This document shows, one piece after another, positions 35,572-44,688 of a stretch of 64,000 bases of DNA. The DNA lies in NCBI GenBank assembly GCA_030750765.1, contig JASMHM010000003.1, forward strand, positions 1 to 64,000. The letters run 5' to 3'. Under the pieces are notes generated by a model that searched no databases, was not told the DNA's origin, and saw nothing but the letters and a program-made list of their open reading frames with translations. The DNA is from Candidatus Woesearchaeota archaeon. GTDB lineage: Archaea > Nanobdellota > Nanobdellia > Woesearchaeales > ARS49. How positions within the stretch are numbered: position 1 is the stretch's first letter; each line of letters starts with the position of its first letter. Position numbers and translations under genes: made by a program.

Positions 35572-36252
35572 TTATAAGTCTTGCCCTAGCTGGTAGATGT
35601 TTCCCCATGTCGCAAGAAGCACTTGCTGAGGGATTTGCCGGAAAAAAGGAGGAGGAACATGCTCTACTTTGCCTTCCTTAACTGCGCGTATCACACCCTC
35701 TGCAGTAGGTTTTGCGTCTACCCACGTATAAGACTTTCCCACCTGCCATAGTGCGTGCACATCTCCCGTGGCCACGAGAGGTTTGCCATGCTCCTTTGCG
35801 GTTATCGCTGCTTGCTTGTTCCAACTTAGGATGTTGGAGAAAAAGTAGGACCATTCAATGGCGTCAAAAACGTCGATATTTTTGTCCAGCTGATCACGCA
35901 ACGAACAACCCATAGGATAGTACGGGTGTGGCGCGATAACCAAGTTATCTTCCTTTTTCTTCCTTCTCAAATGGTCAAGAGTGAGAATACTATCGCATTC
36001 TGCTTTTGAAAAATTAAGGAGTAGCACGTGCGCCCCTTCGATAGTACGCTCTTGGCCAGACAACAACAACACCCCTTTGTCTTTGGCATATTCTGCTAGA
36101 CTATCTGTGTAGCCATACCCTTCATGCCAGGTGAGCGCGCAAACGTCGTAGTCATGTTGAGCATACATATCAATCAATGCTTCTGCAGAATATTTGAGGT
36201 ATCCATCGATAGGATCCCCTCGGGAATGTGAGTGGAAATCACATTTCAACAT
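35572..36252 (-). CDS. PHP-domain metal-dependent phosphoesterase
   Basis: 226 residues. Metal ligands are seen in DFHSHSRGDP, GQE, APHPYYPMG and ATGDVHALW, the four PHP motifs. Family members hydrolyse phosphoesters such as histidinol phosphate or nucleoside 3',5'-bisphosphates; the substrate here is not evident. A TATA-like GTTTAAAA (36273-36280) lies 25 nt above the ATG. Confidence 0.88.
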   Translation of the reverse strand: MLKCDFHSHSRGDPIDGYLKYSAEALIDMYAQHDYDVCALTWHEGYGYTDSLAEYAKDKGVLLLSGQERTIEGAHVLLLNFSKAECDSILTLDHLRRKKKEDNLVIAPHPYYPMGCSLRDQLDKNIDVFDAIEWSYFFSNILSWNKQAAITAKEHGKPLVATGDVHALWQVGKSYTWVDAKPTAEGVIRAVKEGKVEHVPPPFFRQIPQQVLLATWGNIYQLGQDL

Positions 36253-36305
36253 TACGCATACACAACCGGGACGTTTAAAAAGGCGATGAACTTCCTATAC
36301 CTTAT

Positions 36306-36377
36306 GCCTCCATAGCTCAGCGGCAGAGCGGTGGTTTTGTAAACCACAGGCCGAGGGTTCAAATCCCTCTGGAGGCT
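36306..36377 (+). tRNA. tRNA-Thr (UGU)
   Basis: Acceptor GCCTCCA/TGGAGGC, anticodon stem GTGGT/ACCAC with loop TTTGTAA (anticodon UGU, reads ACA), T loop TTCAAAT, discriminator U. All bases outside the anticodon arm match tRNA-Thr(CGU) at 27318. Confidence 0.95.
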
Positions 36378-36424
36378 TCCTACCTCTAGGTAACCTTTTT
36401 AATCACTCCTTTAGAGTTATTTCA

Positions 36425-39217
36425 ATGCTTTACCGACCTGTGGGAGGAGAAAGATTAGAACCTAGATGTTATGTTGATGAAATTAAAGCACACAAACCTC
36501 TAGATTTCCACATCGCCAACAGAGACAGAGACATCACCCGTATCCTTCTAGAGACAACACACGGTAAGAAAGCCAATATAGCCATCATAGGCGAGCCGGG
36601 CAATGGAAAAAGCATAACTCTGGGCTACCTGCTGGATGTGGTCACCGGGAAAATTAACCTTGATGAAAAGCATCAATGGTACTCGTTGTTCGAAGACCTC
36701 AAGGACATGGTACGCCAATTCCAAGCCAAAGACTATATCTTCCTGCCTAATCTTCAGGACCCCTCACGCCCACTCACCTTAGATTTTGAGCCTAGCCAGA
36801 TTAACAGTGCAGTCAAGGGAGCCAGAAAGTTTTCCCGGGATGTTAGCAGACTCTCTGGAGGCTTGGGGACGAATACCGAAGTATATCCTCGCGCCACGAA
36901 AGAACAATATACTGCATTCGTGAGGGGTGAAGTACAAAGAGTGTATGAAACATTGTACCTCAAATTAAATGAGGTCACTTCTTCCAACGCTGATTTTGAC
37001 ATCAAAGCAATACGAAATTGTAGTAGTTTTAGATTCAGCTACAAGTTCTTGGACGAACCCCACTGGGACAACATGTGTCACAATCTTGGCCTAAACAAAA
37101 CCGTGAAGGTATCTGGAAAGAGAAAGAAGGTTGATCCTGAAATGGTAGAACGCTCTTTGAAGGGCCAACTTCGTAATAGCATCGTACATTCCATGACCGA
37201 ACTTCTGAACTCACCACACGAATTCAAAGTTGACGGGTGGGGTTCTAAAGACATGGTAAAAGTGGTGGAAGAGACCCTAATCACGGTTGACGCAGAATAC
37301 CAAAAGATATCTAAAATTCACAAAGAAGGAATTGGCCCTTACTTTCGTGAGATAGCAAAAATGAATTTGGAACCAAAACCTGGCTTCCGCATCTCACCAG
37401 AAAGCGTAGATTGGTTCTGTACGCGCATAAAAGACATAGGGAATGAGATTGATGCTCCAGATTCCATCAAAGCATGGATGGCGAGCGTCGCCAGATACTT
37501 CGATGAAAATCGAGAGATGACGGAACAAGCTTTGCGTTCCGTCTATACTCGTACTCGACTATTCCACACAGCAGGGAGAAGAGTGAACCCTCGAAAGGTT
37601 TGGGAAATGCATCCGCTGTCAGAAACACAGTATGGAACATTCCTTGAAATTGATCATGGCAAGGGGCAATTCTACCTAGATGATGTTCTGGAGCCCGTGC
37701 CCGTCTACCTTAGCAAAGGTGGCGAGCTCAGCATAAAATATCCCAAGAGTTTCTCTGACGAAGAGATGTGGGGAACCATCCGCAATCCAAACCTTAAGAG
37801 CTATACAGATAATGGTCATCTTCCCCCACATCGATGCTATTCCCCCGGATACCTCATGCAGGCGGGCATCATAGTGCTGCCTGACAACATGGAAGGTTTC
37901 TTCAAAGCGTTGCTAGGCAGTGAGGTGAAGGAATCAGCAGCTCGCAGGCAGCAAGTGCTCAATCTGGTCGAGGAACAAGAAATCATGGTAGAACAATTTG
38001 GGGTTTCTTTCAACATTCACAGCCCACTCATGATCATCGGTTGTGACAACAAGCTTCCGTTCTACCGCCATCACAGTGAAGAAAAGCATCTCTACGAACC
38101 TGACATGGCCATGGGGAGGAGGTTTGTAATGTACGATTGGCAGGACTTCACACCAAACACCCAAGAAGCAAGAAGGGGGAGCATCGATGTCATCCTGCAA
38201 GCCGTGGAAGGGTTCAACCAGAAACATCACAGCAACGTTAGCCTGGAAGCGGAAGTCATCAATGTCTTGCTCACCGAAACGATTAGCGCAGATCTAATCC
38301 AGCTCAACTATAGTAAAGTCACAGATAGCGTGTTTGAGCTCCTGGGTTTCGGAATCGCCCACAAACAGAAAACAGTTGGCTTGGACGCCTTGGTAGCCCT
38401 CAATTTAGAGAAAGAGAAAGCCAATAGATTCAAATTAGTTGCTAGAAACATGGAAAATATCATCTCTCCTCCTAATGCTTACAACGTGGGTCGCGTATGG
38501 GCTGTGGCTGCACGAAAGGATGGGCCAGGTGAGGTGGATACGGTTAAATCTGGGCACATCCTCGACCTAGCGAAGGATTCTGATCGTTCGTTCCAGCTGT
38601 TTGACAGTGAAGCAGAGCTTGCAGGAGATGATACCGTGAAGGGATACCAAGAGGCAGTAGGTTTTGTAAAAGGACAACTGGGAATTCCAGTGCGATACCT
38701 GATGCGGACCACCTTTGATCGGCAGTACGGCGTGCATGGTCCCTCAGGTTCCTTGACCATCGCTACATCACTCATGTCCGCAATCAGCAACACCCCTGTT
38801 CGCGGAGACACCGTAATGACGGGAGGAGTGAGTTTCCAGGATGGCACGATTGGCCCTATGGGGTCCCTATACGAAAAGTCACTGGCAATCTGGAGAACAA
38901 GCAAATTCTTCAAAGAGAAAGGTATGAAAGGTAATATGCGGTTTGTGTTCCCTGTAGAAAACTACCGAGAACTAAAACAACAACTTGTAACCTGCCCGTA
39001 CCCCGTGGAGAAGGAAATCGATCTCATTCCTGTTGAAACCTTCGAGGAAGCATTCCATCTTGCCACCACCAAAAGTAAGGTCAATCTCAAGAAAATCCGG
39101 AAGAACAGCCAAAAAAGTTACGCAAAAGCGATTAAGAAAGCCAGAAAAAACACCACGACGTGGAACAAAAGAGTTCTGCAAGCCTATGGCGGAGAGCCCA
39201 TGCCCCCAAATCCTTGA
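36425..39217 (+). CDS. LonB-like protease with degenerate ATPase
   Basis: 930 residues. Walker A GEPGNGKS is at residues 56-63. A long divergent insertion follows (about 70-470). The segment AGIIVLPDNMEGFFKALL near residue 480 aligns with the Walker B of archaeal LonB (GVLFIDEI...), so the catalytic Asp-Glu is Asp-Asn here. SPLMIIGCDN looks like sensor 1. The C-terminal S16 domain keeps the catalytic Ser774 in YGVHGPSGS and Lys818 in GSLYEKSLAI, 44 residues apart as in Lon. No membrane helices are seen, unlike canonical LonB. TATA-like CTTTTTA at about 36395-36401. Confidence 0.75.
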   Translation: MLYRPVGGERLEPRCYVDEIKAHKPLDFHIANRDRDITRILLETTHGKKANIAIIGEPGNGKSITLGYLLDVVTGKINLDEKHQWYSLFEDLKDMVRQFQAKDYIFLPNLQDPSRPLTLDFEPSQINSAVKGARKFSRDVSRLSGGLGTNTEVYPRATKEQYTAFVRGEVQRVYETLYLKLNEVTSSNADFDIKAIRNCSSFRFSYKFLDEPHWDNMCHNLGLNKTVKVSGKRKKVDPEMVERSLKGQLRNSIVHSMTELLNSPHEFKVDGWGSKDMVKVVEETLITVDAEYQKISKIHKEGIGPYFREIAKMNLEPKPGFRISPESVDWFCTRIKDIGNEIDAPDSIKAWMASVARYFDENREMTEQALRSVYTRTRLFHTAGRRVNPRKVWEMHPLSETQYGTFLEIDHGKGQFYLDDVLEPVPVYLSKGGELSIKYPKSFSDEEMWGTIRNPNLKSYTDNGHLPPHRCYSPGYLMQAGIIVLPDNMEGFFKALLGSEVKESAARRQQVLNLVEEQEIMVEQFGVSFNIHSPLMIIGCDNKLPFYRHHSEEKHLYEPDMAMGRRFVMYDWQDFTPNTQEARRGSIDVILQAVEGFNQKHHSNVSLEAEVINVLLTETISADLIQLNYSKVTDSVFELLGFGIAHKQKTVGLDALVALNLEKEKANRFKLVARNMENIISPPNAYNVGRVWAVAARKDGPGEVDTVKSGHILDLAKDSDRSFQLFDSEAELAGDDTVKGYQEAVGFVKGQLGIPVRYLMRTTFDRQYGVHGPSGSLTIATSLMSAISNTPVRGDTVMTGGVSFQDGTIGPMGSLYEKSLAIWRTSKFFKEKGMKGNMRFVFPVENYRELKQQLVTCPYPVEKEIDLIPVETFEEAFHLATTKSKVNLKKIRKNSQKSYAKAIKKARKNTTTWNKRVLQAYGGEPMPPNP

Positions 39218-39229
39218 CCTCGTAAATGA

Positions 39230-39487
39230 TTACGCAGCTAAACTCGAGACATCAGGTACTTTTGCGACAACTTCGACAAAATCAGTATTGAGCTTCTTTA
39301 TTTGCTGTCGCATCCTCTCAAGATCTATCTCTGGCGTGTCCGCTTGAATTTGGGAATCTACCGTATCGGTAAGAACATTCCCTATTTTATCAATTTCGAT
39401 AACTAAGGCACGCATTTCGTTGGAAAAACTGTTCATCCGGTCGCGCAATCCACTACACTCATTCCTAACTTCGGTTACGGTTGGCAT
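39230..39487 (-). CDS. Small coiled-coil protein, unknown
   Basis: 85 residues, a helix with heptad pattern (MRALVIEIDKIGNVLTDTV) and no other feature. It ends 12 nt from the convergent LonB-like gene. No family recognised. Confidence 0.5.
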   Translation of the reverse strand: MPTVTEVRNECSGLRDRMNSFSNEMRALVIEIDKIGNVLTDTVDSQIQADTPEIDLERMRQQIKKLNTDFVEVVAKVPDVSSLAA

Positions 39488-39569
39488 AATTAACGCGTAT
39501 ACTGCTAGTATTTAGAGTTTATGGACCTCCAGCGTAAACGTTTATAAATGACCCCGGATTTGCCTCTTC

Positions 39570-40025
39570 ATGGAAGACGAGTACGCACCATTACAAAAAG
39601 AGTTTGGGCTGCCAAGTTTTGCCAAACTAGATGAAGAGTTTGACATCAGCACGATAGAAAGCAAGGGCAAACCCTTACAGGATGTTCTCACAAGAATGAA
39701 GGACCGCGTAGAACACACCGTACACTTGTTACAAGATCTTATCCATCCAAGCGGAGACACCGTGATGGAATTAGTAGAAAGCAGTTTTTTGACGCAAGAA
39801 GACAAGAAAAAGCTCGTCCTCATAGAAAAAGATTTGATGGTTTTGTACAGAGAGTTTCTCGTGGCAAAGTTTGCCAGAGAAAACAAGAAAGACGCCCAGG
39901 TCATCAATGACGTGGCAGAAAAATTCCCACCCTTACGTAAGGCGATCCTGCCATACATAGAGAAAATAAAGCAAGGATGGGAAAAAGAAGGCGAAAGCGA
40001 AGAAGTTCTTAACTACCTAGGATGA
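39570..40025 (+). CDS. Helical protein, unknown
   Basis: 151 residues, mostly helical, acidic N-terminus. The ATG is about 26 nt below TTTATAAA (39541-39548). It overlaps adenylate kinase by 4 nt, so the two are co-translated. No recognised domain. Confidence 0.65.
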   Translation: MEDEYAPLQKEFGLPSFAKLDEEFDISTIESKGKPLQDVLTRMKDRVEHTVHLLQDLIHPSGDTVMELVESSFLTQEDKKKLVLIEKDLMVLYREFLVAKFARENKKDAQVINDVAEKFPPLRKAILPYIEKIKQGWEKEGESEEVLNYLG

Positions 40026-40633
40026 AACTCGTACTACTAGGCCCGCCAGCGAGCGGCAAAGGAACACAAGCCGAAAGACTTAGTAAGAAGCTCAAACTCC
40101 CACAAATTTCTGTAGGCGAACTTCTCAGAGAAGAGTACAAAAAAGGAACTAAGGAAGGAAAACAAGCAGAAAAGTACTTTGACAAAGGAACCTTAGCGCC
40201 TTATGCGTTGGTCATCAAGATTGTGAACAAACGCTTAGCAAAGAAAGACTGCACGAAAGGATTTATTTTTGATGGATTTCCTCGAGAATTACAGCAAGCC
40301 AAGACATTGCTCAAGACGTGCGATGTGGACAAGGTACTCTACTTCAAAGTGTCAGACAAGGAGTTAGTCAAGCGCATGGTGAGTAGAACACAATGCCCAA
40401 AGGGGCATACGTACGGGATAGGCCACAGACCTAAGAAGAAGGACGTTTGTGACGTGGACAAGCTACCTCTATCTCGCAGGCATGATGACACTCCTGCCAT
40501 CCTAAAAAGCCGTATCAATGTCTTCCATAAAAAAACAGAACCTGTGCTGCGCTTTTTCAAGAAGATGGGTATCGTCCAGACAGTATCCGGTGTAGGCACG
40601 CCTAACCAGATTTTCAAGAGAATAAAACTATAA
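40022..40633 (+). CDS. adk: Adenylate kinase
   Basis: 203 residues. P-loop LLGPPASGKGTQ, NMP-binding helices, FDGFPRE and a LID with Cys residues (TQCPKGHTYG and DVCDVDK) that may bind zinc. The bacterial/mitochondrial-type fold with LID is present, rather than the trimeric archaeal AdkA. It interconverts ATP, ADP and AMP. Confidence 0.95.
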   Translation: MKLVLLGPPASGKGTQAERLSKKLKLPQISVGELLREEYKKGTKEGKQAEKYFDKGTLAPYALVIKIVNKRLAKKDCTKGFIFDGFPRELQQAKTLLKTCDVDKVLYFKVSDKELVKRMVSRTQCPKGHTYGIGHRPKKKDVCDVDKLPLSRRHDDTPAILKSRINVFHKKTEPVLRFFKKMGIVQTVSGVGTPNQIFKRIKL

Positions 40634-40777
40634 CTTTTCTACCAATTCTTTGTGCGGTAACTTCTTTTGGCACGCAAAGCACACCACATGGCGTTTGCTG
40701 TCCTTCTTCACATACGTGCCTATAATCTTGTTCAGAAACGTTTGTTCGATGGTAGCCTTGCAAATAGCACAGTTCAT
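40628..40777 (-). CDS. Small zinc-ribbon protein
   Basis: 49 residues, below the ORF track cut-off. It reads MNCAICKATIEQTFLNKIIG and later CFACQKKLP, giving two CxxC pairs about 28 residues apart, a zinc ribbon. A TATA-like box (CATAAAAAAG read from plus, about 40800-40808) is 26 nt above the ATG. It overlaps the adk stop by 6 nt in the opposite direction. Function unknown, though this small ribbon type looks archaeal. Confidence 0.75.
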   Translation of the reverse strand: MNCAICKATIEQTFLNKIIGTYVKKDSKRHVVCFACQKKLPHKELVEKL

Positions 40778-40816
40778 GGTGCTAAGAGTAAGGGGTGAGC
40801 ATAAAAAAGTAACGGC

Positions 40817-41251
40817 TTATTCATCTAAGTCGGATTCGTATTCCCTTCGATCGTCATCTACAATCAGATCATCCATAGAACCCTCTTGGAAGGCCCGGTT
40901 GGGAGGTCGCCCGGCAGAATCGTAATCCTCTGTGAACTCCTCGCTTGAACAGGATTGCAACTCCTCGAGGTCATCTTCAATGTCTTCAGCAGCGTAGTCT
41001 GAATCATCCACTCCGTGGTCACTATAGAAGCGGTCTGGTGATGGTCTGAAATCGCCCGACTCCCAAGCTCCATCTTGGACTGAAGATATAAGCTCCTCCA
41101 GAGCTGCTATATTTCTTTCCGCAGGAAGGTTATCCAAAACGTACAACGCTGCCTCGGCATACCGAGGATACTGTCTAAGAAAATCTACAATAGCTCCTGC
41201 CTCTTCGCACAATTCGTGCACTAAAGGCCGATCATACATATCTCCGTTCAC
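40817..41251 (-). CDS. Acidic protein, tandem paralog A
   Basis: 144 residues from a GTG at 41251, with an ATG alternative at 41239. The N-terminal about 60 residues are helical and match the neighbour upstream: EEAGAIVDFL, YAEAALYVLDNLPAERNIAAL. The C-terminal half is very acidic and probably disordered (many Asp, Glu, Ser). A TATA-like GTTTATATG lies near 41284-41292. Confidence 0.55.
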   Translation of the reverse strand: MNGDMYDRPLVHELCEEAGAIVDFLRQYPRYAEAALYVLDNLPAERNIAALEELISSVQDGAWESGDFRPSPDRFYSDHGVDDSDYAAEDIEDDLEELQSCSSEEFTEDYDSAGRPPNRAFQEGSMDDLIVDDDRREYESDLDE

Positions 41252-41306
41252 TTGTAACCTCTAAGAGGAAACATTTACGGGTGACATATAAACCCGACGG
41301 GAGGAG

Positions 41307-41603
41307 TTAGGCGACGTCAGGACGCTGCTCTTCTGACCATTGCCGGAACCACGCACCCCACTTTTCTACTAGCTCCTTCCGAAGGTCCTCATCTGCTTCG
41401 GCAAACTCTTCGGCAAAGCTGTCCATGTCGTCCAGACGATCGTACAGTGCGTCTACATCCCTATCAGGATCCAAATTATTTGCGATGTAACGTCCAGCAG
41501 CCACGTATCCTGGCCCTCTCTGCGCCGTCTCCATAACGGCCATTGCTTCTTCTCGCAACACGTCTACAGGCGGTTGGTTTCTTTCATAGTCTCTTTCATT
41601 CAT
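41307..41603 (-). CDS. Acidic protein, tandem paralog B
   Basis: 98 residues from the ATG at 41603, which has GGAGAG upstream and a TATATAAA-like box near 41641-41648, giving a leader of about 15 nt. The track start (41633) lies upstream of the predicted transcript. Its helical domain (EEAMAVMETA, YVAAGRYIANNLDPDRDVDAL) is homologous to the downstream gene. Function unknown. Confidence 0.6.
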   Translation of the reverse strand: MNERDYERNQPPVDVLREEAMAVMETAQRGPGYVAAGRYIANNLDPDRDVDALYDRLDDMDSFAEEFAEADEDLRKELVEKWGAWFRQWSEEQRPDVA

Positions 41604-41694
41604 TGTTTCTCTCTCCTGTAAAACGTAAGACACGCTAACTATATAAAGTTAGTGTGACATTTTAGTCATAGTTAGACCGAAGGAGAATTTGACA

Positions 41695-42827
41695 CTATCC
41701 GCTATTGTACTGCTCATCAGAGTTCTTTTTTATGAGTACAATCTGCCAAAGACGCTGCGTGTTAGCAAGTGCGGTTGCGGGACAGCAGAGAAGGTAGAAC
41801 TTCCACATGCGATAGAACCGTTCATCATATTTTTGCTTTAGTTTTGGCCAGTGATTATCAAAGTTTTTGTACCATTCCAGCATGGTTGTGTGATAATCTT
41901 TGGTGAAATCTTGCCAGTCAACAATACTGAACAGCCCTTCTGTTGCACAAGAGACTTGTTTTGGTGATGGTGTGACCGAGTTGGGAAAGATGTACTTCTC
42001 AATCCACCGATCATTTCGGGTAACCGACTCATCTTTCCCATCAAACTGCAATAAGAATAATCCATCAGGCTTTAGGCATTTTTCCACCGCGTTCATGAAT
42101 GCGCGATGGTTCTTAGGTCCCACATGTTCGAACATCTCAATAGAAACCGCACAATCATACTTACCTGTAAGATCGCGATAATCCGTCATTTCTATTTCTA
42201 CATCAACATTTTTACAATAGATGCGGGCATAGTCGTATTGCCGTTGGGAGAGCGTTATTCCCTTCACTTTCACGCCATATTTTTCCGCGGCGAATTTTGC
42301 AAATCCACCCCAACCACAACCAATGTCCAGAACGGTCATGCCTGGGCGAAGGTTAAGTTTCTTACATACCAACTCAAGCTTTGCCTCTTGAGCCTCATCC
42401 AATGTTTTTGCATCTTTCCAGTACCCACAACTGTAGTTCATTCGCTTGTCGAGCATGGCCTCGAAGAGGTCGTTTCCCAAATTGTAATGGTACTGCACGT
42501 CCTTGGCTGCTTGCCTTCTTGTCTGTCGATTTGTAAACAGCGGGCTCAACATCCTCAGCGTCTCAAAAAACCGGCCGCCAAAAGCATTCAGGGAGTAAGT
42601 CTTTGCGTCAACGACTTTTGCTTTCAGAAGTCGGTAGATGAACTGGTCTATGGCTTCACAGTCCCACCACCCATCCATATATGATTCACCCAGCGCGATA
42701 GTACCACGCAAGAATAATCTCCTATAGAAATGTGGATTCTTGATCTGGATATCCCACGGTTGCCCCCGTTAACAGTTATTCCCGCCTTTTTGAATAACGC
42801 AACCCCCTTTTTCTCCATATACTCCAT
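41695..42827 (-). pseudogene. cfa: Cyclopropane-fatty-acyl-phospholipid synthase, frameshifted
   Basis: The main ORF (41695-42711) covers most of a Cfa enzyme: YHYNLGNDLFEAML, SCGYWKDAKTLDEAQ, VLDIGCGWGGFA (SAM site) and MFEHVG. The N-terminus continues upstream in another frame: GITVNGG, then after a one-base change PWDIQIKNPHFYRR leads into LRGTIALGESYMDGWWD, the normal Cfa order. The switch falls at a run of five C/G near 42763-42767. A start at 42827 is 27 nt below TATA-like CTTAAAG. The enzyme methylates alkene bonds of lipids using SAM, so a role in archaea is unclear. Sequencing error or true frameshift cannot be told apart here. Confidence 0.85.
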
Positions 42828-42917
42828 ACGCATTCTCAAAAAGGACAATTCTTAAAGATTTCTGTACAGAGCACGCTGTAGCAACGGTTTAAATACTACA
42901 CGAGCTCCAATCAGCCT

Positions 42918-44657
42918 ATGAAACGAATAGCTGTCGTGCACAAAGAAAAGTGCAATCCTGAAGCGTGTGGAGGCTACCTATGTATGCGCGTCAACCCAGA
43001 AAACAAGACGGGAAAAGAGTGCATCGTGATAGATGCAGACAAAAAAATCAAGATCAACGAGGACCAGTGCGGAATTGGCGTGCAGATAAGCGCCAACAAA
43101 TGTCCCTTTAACGCCATCGACATCGTAAAATTACCCGAAGCACTAGAAAAAGATCCGGTCCATAGCTTTGGAGAGAACGCTTTCAGATTATTCGACCTGC
43201 CCATTCCCAAACAAGAACATGTTGTAGGCATTATTGGCAGAAACGGCATCGGAAAGAGCACGGCCGTAAAAATTCTGAGCAGCATGATCCAACCCAATCT
43301 TGGAAAAGATGAAGGAGCAACCATTGACGATTTAATCCAGTACTACAAAGGCAAGGAAGCACAAACGTTTTTTGAAAAAGTAAAAGAGAACAAGCTTAGC
43401 GTCATCTACAAACCACAACAAGTAGATGCAATACCCAAGCTCGTGAAAGGAACCGTCAAAGATGTGCTCACCAAGGCAGACGAACGAGAGATGATGGACG
43501 AAGCTATCGCCTCCTTAGACCTCAAACACATTTTAGACACCCAAATAGACAAGATTAGCGGAGGAGAACTGCAAAGAGTGGCCATCGCGGTGGCTGCGCT
43601 AAAAAAGGCTGACGTCTACGTGTTTGACGAGCCCACCAGCTACCTCGACATAAAACAACGACTCAAAGTTGTTACTTTCATAAAATCCTTAGCACAACAA
43701 ACCTCAGTCATTGTCATAGAACACGACCTCATCATCTTAGACGCAGTATCTGACCAAATGCACATCATGTTTGGAAAAGCAGGCGCGTACGGCATCGTGA
43801 GCTTGCCAAAAGCAACCAAAGCAGGCATCAACACGTTCTTAGACGGATACATTCGAGAGGAGAACATGCGCTTCCGAGACCACCCCATAAAGTTCTTAGC
43901 AAAAAACATCACCAAACGCCCCAACACGCACGTGGTGGCCAGCTGGGAAGGACTAAAAAAACAAGCAGGAAAATTCCATCTTAGCGCACCACAAGGAGAA
44001 CTCAAAAAAGGAGAGGTAGTGGGCGTGCTAGGAGAGAACGGCATAGGAAAAACAACCTTTGTCAGATTAATTGCAGGAGTGGACAAGCCCGATGAGGGAA
44101 ACATAGAGACCGCCCCCGTAAGCTACAAACCACAATTCTTAGAAACGGATGATGATAGAACAGTTGCAGAAATAGTCAACCTCGCCAAACACGGGACAAA
44201 ACTACGCCACCTCAATCTTCACGAGCTGGCCTGGAAAAAACTCAAGCAACTCAGCGGAGGAGAGCTACAAAGAGTTGCCATCGCACAATGTCTAAGCCAG
44301 GATGCAGAAGTCTACGTTCTAGACGAACCATCAGCATACCTCGATGTGGAACAAAGAATGATGGTGGCTAAGATGATCAAAGATATTGCCGAAACAAACG
44401 AATGCGCCGTCCTTGTCGTAGACCACGACCTGCTCTTCTTAGATTACCTATCAGACAGATTGTGCGTTTTTGTTGGCGAGCCAGCCATCCACGGCGACTG
44501 CACCGGCCCCTACCCTATGGAAGAAGGGATGAACCATTTTCTCAAAGAATTAAACATTACCTTTAGACGAGACCCACAGAACAACCGCCCTAGACTCAAC
44601 AAGCTAGACTCGCAGATGGACCGAGAACAAAAGTCCAGCGGCAGATTGTATTACTAA
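42918..44657 (+). CDS. abce1: ABCE1/Rli1 ribosome-recycling ATPase with a reduced Fe-S domain
   Basis: 579 residues. Two ABC domains are intact: GRNGIGKST, KISGGELQRVAIA, VYVFDEPTSYLD, then GENGIGKTT, QLSGGELQRVAIA, VYVLDEPSAYLD. ABCE1 splits ribosomes after termination. The N-terminal ferredoxin-like domain is abnormal: Cys12, Cys17, Cys22 and Cys62 remain (cluster I), but the cluster II ligands are replaced by Asn26, Val55 and Ser58, with only Cys51 near. The DNA reading is unambiguous. A TATA-like TTTAAAT lies at 42888-42894. Confidence 0.95.
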   Translation: MKRIAVVHKEKCNPEACGGYLCMRVNPENKTGKECIVIDADKKIKINEDQCGIGVQISANKCPFNAIDIVKLPEALEKDPVHSFGENAFRLFDLPIPKQEHVVGIIGRNGIGKSTAVKILSSMIQPNLGKDEGATIDDLIQYYKGKEAQTFFEKVKENKLSVIYKPQQVDAIPKLVKGTVKDVLTKADEREMMDEAIASLDLKHILDTQIDKISGGELQRVAIAVAALKKADVYVFDEPTSYLDIKQRLKVVTFIKSLAQQTSVIVIEHDLIILDAVSDQMHIMFGKAGAYGIVSLPKATKAGINTFLDGYIREENMRFRDHPIKFLAKNITKRPNTHVVASWEGLKKQAGKFHLSAPQGELKKGEVVGVLGENGIGKTTFVRLIAGVDKPDEGNIETAPVSYKPQFLETDDDRTVAEIVNLAKHGTKLRHLNLHELAWKKLKQLSGGELQRVAIAQCLSQDAEVYVLDEPSAYLDVEQRMMVAKMIKDIAETNECAVLVVDHDLLFLDYLSDRLCVFVGEPAIHGDCTGPYPMEEGMNHFLKELNITFRRDPQNNRPRLNKLDSQMDREQKSSGRLYY

Positions 44658-44688
44658 GCTTTATAACTCCCACGTCGATAAGTATCCC

